Assembly: GCF_040054535.1 (NCBI RefSeq) | Contig: NC_090781.1 | Location: 3,514,001 to 3,578,000, forward strand | Source: Antennarius striatus | Taxonomy: Eukaryota > Chordata > Actinopteri > Lophiiformes > Antennariidae | Reading direction: 5' to 3' | DNA: 64,000 nucleotides | Notes under the pieces: generated by a model | Database searches by the model: none | Told to the model about the DNA's origin: nothing | The model's input: the letters and a program-made list of their open reading frames with translations, nothing else | Shown: positions 56,226 to 64,000 of the stretch, in pieces | Layout of the letters: the number at the start of each line of letters is the position of its first letter | How positions within the stretch are numbered: position 1 is the stretch's first letter | Translations under genes and position numbers: made by a program

Positions 56226-58862
56226 TAGTTGGTGATCCAGCTTAGAATCTGTGGTTCCCCAGCCATGGTGTTCAGTGTCTCCCACAGTAGCAGAAAACAG
56301 ATGGTGTTAAAGGCCCTCTAAAGCTAAAAAGGAGCACTATAACATCACAGCCCCTTGAAATAACAACTTTTCAGATTGGAAATCTGTGACAAGTGTGACT
56401 TTTTTCAGCACTTATTTGTTCATCAAAAATCAAACAGATACTAAAGACTGGAGGCACGCTCTCTCTACCTATTTTTTCTTGACCAGCTTTTTAAGATTAA
56501 CACTGAATATTTGTTACTTCAGATTGTGAAACGAGGAGACACTCTAATTGGTCATCATAAGCTTGACGTCATCATCCACAGTCGGACGAAACACTGTTTT
56601 CTGACTGACTTTTTTGACTTCAACAAGGCAGACTGTCCCAGCAGTCAGCTGTGAAGCAGTGAATGATAGGAAGTTCACTCATATGATGTGGAATCAACTG
56701 AATTCTGCATAAAAATTGTACACACAGTATTTACTGCTGCTAACTGATCACTCAGTGTTTACATTGAATTAATAAGAGTGGACTGACTTCCGTCACATCC
56801 TGTAGGACTGTTTACAGTGAACAGCTGATCCTGATGACTCTGCAGCGGAAGAATGTAATCATTAGAAGTGAAATGCCTGCAAAACAGTATAAATGAGCCA
56901 GCAGATCTCATCCTGCAGGAAAAATATTTCTCTAATGCTTTACATTTACACATTATTGCTTGAGCCTATTTGCCCCGTTCTGATTCTTCTTGCATCGGCC
57001 TCATCCTTCCACCACTGGAAATGAGCTGCAGTGGATGCAGCAGTTTTACAATGTGAGGAATCTGAGAGGAACCGACATCAGAGCATCGCTGTGAGCACAA
57101 ACTCCAGAGCTGTGAGGTGGTAGGCATGAATCTGTTGACTCACTGCCCAGACATTTAAACTCTCCTCCAGGAATGTGTTATTCATGTTACAATACTTGGC
57201 CGAGGCTCTTGGCGGCACTGCTCCCTGAATCGGCTTTGTGATTTGTTGTTTTCCTCTGTTGCTAAGGAGACTATCTCTGCTCCACGCATGAAACTGATGT
57301 CAAACTATGGTCTCATCTTTCCAGATAATCTTCCGAGAGATCTCAGAGGTGCTGCCTGGATGGCTTCTGCAGTCGGCCATGCGTGTGGAGGAGCACAGGC
57401 CCGATTTTCCACTCTCTCTTTTACGTATTTACTTGCACACGCTGTGAGTGGTTCCACCTGTTCACATACGTGTTGAAAGGAGGCCCTTAGGATGACGATT
57501 TTGTGACATTAACCACGTGCTGGAGACATTAAAGCATGCTTTCACTTTTTCCCTCATTAGCACACAGCCGCTGTCTGTGCTTCATTTGGAGAGTGAACTT
57601 TATATCAGATGAACAGGACCAATATTTAGAGCACATGAGGGATTTTTTAAGCGATGCTGTGATTTCCAACCCACCAACCAACCATCAGAAAAGGTTCTGG
57701 AGCTCCTTTTTTTCCATTCCTTCAGAGCAAAGTCTTTCCATTACATTTTGGGGAAGTCATGGAAAACAAAACCTGACAGCAGTGACAGTAAAATGCCCAT
57801 GACACCTGTGACATTTTCCAGTAGTTCTCCTGTCAGCTGACACATGTGGCTGGTCTGTGGAGGTCAGGCCCACCACGGGTTCCTATAGAACATGGAGGGA
57901 TACTTCTGACTGTGACTTCCTTAGAATTCATCAGAAGAGCGTTTACTGCTCAGCAAATGAAATGACAAAAACTCAAAGTGGATGTGATGACTTTTCACAA
58001 AATAATGTTTGAGTCCCCCTCTATCACCTCTTACCCATGGAATAACGTGTCTGAGTCCAGAGAACATTTCTGGGGCTGCCCAGCCAATCAGTGCTGAACT
58101 TTAAAGTATCTGATGTCAGTTTATATAAATCACATCGAATCACAACAGAAATTAAATTCAATAATATTTGGATGGATTGTCTGGGATTTTCAATCTATTC
58201 TTGTTTGGGCCCACTTCCACAAAACAGTTAGTTTGTTAAATAATTATTTCATTTATGCTAAAGAAAAAAAAAAAAATATATATACATATTTAACAAGGCA
58301 GACTGTTATATATATATAATCTGTGTGTCATCCTCAAGCTCGGGTCCTCTACCACTAGCAGGATTTAGACTTGGAATTTGCGTTTATTATCATTTAATTA
58401 TTTTTTTTAGGATATTAGCATTAAGAATATTTCTGATTCTTATTACCAGAGTGTGATTTACTGGGCAGGATGGGGGGATCAACCCGATGTAATGCACAAA
58501 AACACATTGTGGATTCACTCCCTGCTCAGAAGTTCACGGAGACATGGATAAAAGAAGGACAAAACACTGCAGATGATGCCCCAGCAGGAAAGACCAAAAC
58601 TCCACATGTATCTGACATCAGAGCAAACTGTTCACTTATATATCTTATATTTTCGTAGTTATTGTGACATGACGTGGAATCTGAATATAGAAGAAGAAGA
58701 AGATTTTTTTTATTTTTAATACATAAAATAAATAATGACAACTAATACTGAAACTAAATACCAATACTAAACACCAGTTTGATTATTGTCATTATTATAC
58801 GATGACATTTCAAGGTCAGAGTGGAAGGTTCATCCTGAGCAGCTGGCCAGCCTAATGTAATA
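56226..58862. other. intergenic, nothing recognised
   Basis: Includes a small TA-rich hairpin-like stretch at about 58270-58320. No coding homology. Confidence 0.5.
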
Positions 58863-59775
58863 CAGTAGTACCTCTACTTACGAAATTAATTGGTTCTGGA
58901 AGAAATTTCATAAGTAGAGACGCGTTTTCCATGCAAATGCCCTAATCCGTTCCAAGCCCCCCAAAATTCAGACATAAGTGTTTTATAAAGCAAAAAAATG
59001 CACCAAAATAGGTAACAAATACATGTTACAATTAGATTATTACACAATAAATGAGAGTTGTGCATAATTTAAAAAACAAAGAATAGAGTAAAGAATAATA
59101 ATGATGGTCATTTACCTTTTAACTGCTGTCCTCATTGTTTTTTGCCCTCTTTGCTTCATGCCCTCTTGCCCCCCCATGGACAACAGAGTGAATTCCAGTC
59201 CTCCTTCTGAACTTCTCCAACCACCCACGCCATGCCTTAAACTCCTTAAACTTCCTTTTGTTTTAATAACGTGGTGATTGTAGAGGCATTACGGCCATAT
59301 TCTTTGGTGAGATCAACCAAACGCATCCCTTTTTCAGGCTTTTCTACGATCTCTTACTTTGTTTGTCTGGACAAAAAAACTCTTTTCTTCTTCTTTTCTT
59401 TTCCTCTTTTCTCCGTCACTTTCTTGGGGTCCATAGTGAATACTCTAAAAGTTAATATATTTACGTAAAACTATCAGAACACCTCACGGGTCGAGGGCCG
59501 AATGATGAGGACGCTGCATAGACACCTATCTAGCTCCATAGAGGTCCCTCTGAGCCAATGGGATGCCAGGATGCTAGGTAATAGCCAATGGCAGAGCAGC
59601 TATGAGAATGTTGCGTTCAGGAACCTGTGGGAGCTGAGAGTATCAGCCCATACTGTGTTTTTATCTTTCGTAAGTTGAAATTTCTTTTGTAACTAGAGGC
59701 AAAATTTTCCTGCTGAGAAGTTTCGTAAGTAGAAAATTTTGTTTGAAGAGACATTCGTACGTAGAGGAACCCCTG
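58863..59775 (-). mobile_element. pogo/Tigger-like transposon with CENP-B-type DNA-binding remnant
   Basis: Ends CAGTAGTACCTCTACTTACG at the left and TACGTAGAGGAACCCCTG at the right are inverted repeats; TA precedes the left end. The minus strand at about 59355-59255 reads EIVEKPEKGMRLVDLTKEYG and RNASTITTLLKQKE, a helix-turn-helix like the N-terminus of Tigger transposases and CENP-B; then KEFKAWRGWLEKFRRRTGIH at about 59250-59190 is the second DNA-binding part. The catalytic DDE region is missing. Confidence 0.7.
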
Positions 59776-59833
59776 AACTACCAATACCTGTTTGATGGTC
59801 AGGGGAAATCAGATTGCCCAAAGAAACTCAGGA

Positions 59834-59839
59834 AACACA

Positions 59840-59927
<88 letters not shown>
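59834..59927. repeat. AC dinucleotide microsatellite
   Basis: About 45 AC units with one ACAT interruption near the left end. Confidence 0.95.
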
Positions 59928-59929
<2 letters not shown>

Positions 59930-59984
59930 TCTTGTAAACTTGTCTTCCGTGGAAAAACTGATCGATCAGTGACTTACTAAAAAC

Positions 59985-60116
59985 TCTCAGGGAGCTGGAG
60001 CCTATCCCAGCTTGTCTTAGGGCGTGAGGCGGGGGGAACTCCGGGCGAGACACCAGTGCACTGCGGGAGCTACACACACCACACAAACATGCACACACAC
60101 ACACACACACACACAC
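59985..60116 (-). mobile_element. GGTGCAGTGG-type SINE, 3' fragment plus short AC tract
   Basis: GGAGCTGGAGCCTATCCCAG then CTTAGGGCGTGAGGCGGGG is the reverse complement of the TGGGATAGGCTCCAG end of the element at 51719-52050. A 27-base AC tract follows at 60090-60116. Confidence 0.65.
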
Positions 60117-63100
60117 TGCTCTTCAGTAAACACTTATACACATTGTACCAATAACAAACCAGAGTACCAGTTGAGAAGCTCTTGCAAACCCACACAGGTG
60201 AGTCAACCGAACATTCCTGTGGGGGGAGACTCGTACGTTTGGGCGCATACAGCAGACCTGAGCTTCTGTTGTCTCTTTTGTCTTTCATGTTTGTTGGAGG
60301 TGAAAAGTGAAACGACAGACGTGCGTCTCTACACTCCTGTAGGAAATGAATCGAAGTTGTCAGTTTGGCTTTCGGTTATGAAAGGCAGCCATTGTCGCCT
60401 TTATGTTTCCAGTCATGGGGTAAGTTTGCACAGCAAACAGACAGGGTGCTGTGGATTGAAACCTGTAAGCTGACAAACAAGAGGCTGGTGGGAGAGGGAT
60501 GAGAGAAAGAAGCACCGAGTCTGAATCGTTCAAACGTCTTAAATCAAGAGCAGACGCTACCGCCGGCCTTCTGCTCTGGATAACCTGACATTAACCAGTG
60601 CCTGGAGACACATCTGGAAATCAGCTCCACCTTCAGTGCCCATGGCATCCAGCTCACACTCTGACCACAAATCAGTTCGGCTTGAATATGTTCTGGTTCA
60701 GACCCGTAGGCCTCACTTCATAAGTGTTCGCTTTCAACTTCTGGTTTCTCTACTGCTCCGCAGTAAATGAACAGAACTTCACCCCCAGGCACAAGGCAGT
60801 GAGACGGTCTCAAGTTAGAGTCAACAACTTAGCCATCACCCAAGGTGCTGAATTTATTTCAGACACCAGAACACAAATTAACAATCTATAGATGCTTGAA
60901 TAGCAATAGTCATTCATGATGAAATGTTAAAATAAGCATTTGGAAACAGCACACTTGTGGTTAATTAATCAGCAATCAATATTTGGCCACTAAGGGGGGG
61001 GGGGGGGTAGCTTTAAAAGGTGACTTTAGTTTATATGAAGTATCCAAAGAAAAAATGTATTTGTAAAATATATTTGTTATACAACAAACAACATCTCTAC
61101 TTACTTCGTAAGCTGAGAAGAGCAAGGGCCCCGGCCCCCATGATGACTGACTTTTACCATCGAGAGCATCAGTGTGGTATGGCAGGGTGGGTGACCACAC
61201 ACACCTGTCCCACTACCTCTTCAGCCTGCTGCCATCTGATGTTGCTCACAGTGGTCCTCAGTGTTCTCAGGAAGCTTGTGTGTTTGAACAAGACACACCA
61301 AAAATTAGAGGGAACATCGCTGCTGACTGTGATTCACACTGAACCAGTCCTGATGTGAAGATGCAGTGAGCTTCCACCAACTTGTGCTTCACACACTGAT
61401 GACTTTGACATGATTAGTCTTCAATCTTTACCTTTGTTGCTGCTATAATGCTCCTTAATGTCAAACACCAGCATCAAACAAAATATGAGTATGATTTATG
61501 CAAATCAAACATCTTGATTTACATAAAGTTGTTTCCAGAACTTGCCAGTAATAAGAAAAAACTATGGATAAGGTTCCAGTCTGGCGTGGACCGTGTTCAC
61601 CTGTTGGTGGACATCAGTCCAGCTTGGAGGTGTGACTCTGTTGTAGTTGAAGTTTCACACCAGTGTTGGATCAAACTGGATCAGGTTTTAGAGATCCTGA
61701 GTGGTTCTAGCTCCACAGCAGCTGTCTCCATGGCCAAGCTGAAACCACATCTATGAAAATGAAGGATTCTTATTAGGAATAAATAACAGCAGCTCAGGGG
61801 ATCCTGTTAGACTGAGTATCAGTACAACCCACTTGGTGAGTCCAGTCGGTGATACCGACTCTTCCTCTTCAAGTACGAAAGTTTTATGTGATATTTTATT
61901 GTGTTTTTGTTTGATTTATGCTCATACATTTAGCCCCCGTGGACCTGGTCATTGATCAAGTAGCTGTTATCCTGCCACCAGATTGATTTTGTGTTGGAAT
62001 TCTTTCCTGTATAAATTGACCGCCTCAATGTTAGCACAAATGACAACGAGGCAGTCACTGGCAGTAGAGGTGGGTTTATCTCCACATTATTCATGTCTAG
62101 AGAAGTTTAATATTAGAACATAACTTTATCACTATGTCTAGCCGTCTGGTTTATCTCATATTTCCATTTCTTCCTTCACCACATAGGTGTCTACTTTAAG
62201 ATGATCTGCGGTTCACTTTCACTCCTGCACATTTAAACAGATAAACTGTTTATAAAGTGTTGAAGAGAAGGATTAGATTCACTTCAGCTTGATATGTTTC
62301 CATGGGTCTGTCCAAGAGCTACTGTAGTATATCACTGTTTTTATGTAAGAGCGGGCTGACTTCACTGCTTCACTCTCACCAGTACCAGTCCTTCATCCTG
62401 CATGCTGGATAGAATGTGTTATTGATTATTCACAGTGTGACCTCAGCTGATCCGGCTCGCTGACTGCTTGTCTGTTGTTTGGTCTCTGTCTCAATATGTT
62501 TGTGTGTCTGATGAGTGTGAACTGTGGGGTTCTCACCCGCACCCATCGTTGGACAACTTTCTTTTTTTTTTTAACAGTGTAGGAAAATTATTTATGCCTT
62601 CGTCACCTCCCCAATGGATTGATTGTGGAAATAAATGACAGCTTCATATGTTTTGTCGTCCATGTCGTCCACAAAAGTGATGTAGAATACACATTTCTAT
62701 TTAGCCACTCAGCAAAAAACATCCTCCATTCTCTGAAGAATTTCAAGTATTACTCATGGTTGTGACGAAGCATTGTAATTTCCAAGAAGGAGCATGTGGC
62801 CAGGGCTTAGAGACATACCAAAACTTTACGAGATGGAATTTAGTTTTATGAGAATGATCCCTATAAGTGCATGATACGCACAGGAACCCAGAAAGAATTA
62901 TCTCCAAATCAGCTTCCTCTTTTTCCACGACTGAATACTGGAAAATTCCACTGAGCTGTCCAAGACCATGTCTTCTGATAAGAAACATGTTTATTTATGA
63001 TGGTTACAGAGATAACAATAGATCTTTCTTAGGAAACTAAAAATCTAACATGAATTATAAAGTTTATAAAATCTTTGGTTTCCATTATAGGACCTGAAAG

Positions 63101-64000
63101 GAAGATATTTGTAACCTGCTCAAATATTTTGTTGCATTCATACGGTGATTGTGTTGTTTTTTTTCTTCTTAATTTTATACTCAACATAATACAGACACAT
63201 TAAACATATGATGATCTGTCGGTTTAAAATTCTCATCAATCAGATTATGTTAGTGTAAATACCTGAATATTTGTGGGACAGTCAGACTTTATACTTTTAA
63301 ATTTGTTCCAACCACTGGACTTTCCAGACTGAAATCTGTATATCTGAAGCAGGAAGGAGCAGATGATGCCTACAGGTGGAGCAGGGTGCTGTAAGTTTGA
63401 TTGACTGCTGTGATTGGTCCGATCGCTGTAATTTGAGTGACTGGTGTGGATGTGATCCAAGTAGTGTTTTCTATAGAAAACAAGTATATGAACATTTGTC
63501 TTCTATAAAAACATTTGCAATGTAAGAAGCGTAAAAAATATTCAGCGTAGAAGAAGAAATTATTCAAAAGTCAAGCTGTTGCTGACAGTCGTTGTTAGAA
63601 GCCCTTGTGTCTCGGTTTGGAATGAATTTCCTCATTGCTCACAGGTTGTTTCCAGTCATCCCAAGTGGCTAAAACTGTAGCCTGTTTAAAGTACAAATAC
63701 ATCACAATGATTTATGAGCACAAAACTTGAGAACATGTACTAATTTACCATTAGGTTTGTTTCCAGTTCTGATGTATTTGATCTCAGTTACCAGCTGGAT
63801 GTTCATGGATGACTGTTATTCCACTACCTGCCAGCAGGGGGCAGCTTTAAGCGGTCACCGTGTGTTCACGTGATTACTTCTCTGTGTAGATTAGTCTCTT
63901 CCTGCCCTCTAGTGGCTCCTCTGGATTCCACTGGACGCCAGCACTGTTAAAACATTCTGCAGTCTGTGATTTTCTCCATTTTACTGGCTCTTTAATTAAC
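60117..64000. other. intergenic, nothing recognised
   Basis: A G-run lies at about 60992-61007. All frames are short and without homology; I see no exon of the next expected synteny gene. Confidence 0.5.

Noticed and set aside
55828..56228. Three overlapping Cys/Leu/Pro/Val-rich frames of over 110 residues
   Set aside because: All are translations of the TGTACTGCCTG minisatellite in different phases; being open in all three frames argues against coding.
57243..57802. Two plus-strand frames of 77 and 88 residues
   Set aside because: No recognised domain, no splice-compatible neighbours, and a composition like the surrounding non-coding DNA.
41616..64000. Exons of ST14 or another expected synteny gene
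   Set aside because: I looked for serine protease, CUB and LDL-receptor class A motifs on both strands and saw none; the next gene is probably beyond the right edge.

Overview
This is vertebrate nuclear DNA, and almost certainly from a bony (teleost) fish. Coding exons are short, split by GT...AG introns and keep reading phase across every junction. The space between them is full of fish-type repeats: tRNA-derived SINEs, CR1/L2-like and Tx1-like LINE remnants, Tc1, hAT and pogo/Tigger-like DNA transposons, and long AC, TA and CT microsatellites. There are no operons, CRISPR arrays or viral genes. I cannot name the species.

Layout. (1) 643-6196, minus strand: the 5' six coding exons (630 residues) of adamts15, a secreted zinc metalloprotease; the gene runs off the left edge. 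(2) 6330-7700: divergent intergenic region between two ADAMTS paralogues, with a TATA box for the right-hand gene and an AT-rich tandem array. (3) 7941-20226, plus strand: complete adamts8, nine coding exons, 945 residues, with a 3' UTR to about 21.9 kb. (4) 23.8-24.4 kb: CpG island, the likely zbtb44 promoter and non-coding first exon. (5) 27652-37654, plus strand: complete zbtb44 coding region in five coding exons (664 residues; BTB domain plus four C2H2 zinc fingers), with a long 3' UTR to about 41.6 kb. (6) 41.6-64 kb: no gene that I can support; LINE/SINE nests, DNA transposon remnants and microsatellites.

The order and relative orientation adamts15(-) adamts8(+) zbtb44(+) match the mirror image of the human 11q24.3 block ZBTB44-ADAMTS8-ADAMTS15 as I remember it, so this is an ancestral synteny block. 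The two proteases are tandem paralogues of the aggrecan/versican-cleaving ADAMTS group and act outside the cell. ZBTB44 is a nuclear DNA-binding protein; nothing here links it functionally to them.

I found no convincing new biological system. The points most worth checking are: an extra C-terminal thrombospondin repeat in adamts8 compared with the mammalian protein; a 32-bp perfect inverted repeat bracketing a SINE and a TA tract inside a broken LINE; several perfect short-loop hairpins; two pairs of dispersed repeats that I cannot name; and a Tigger-type element that still shows its CENP-B-like DNA-binding region.
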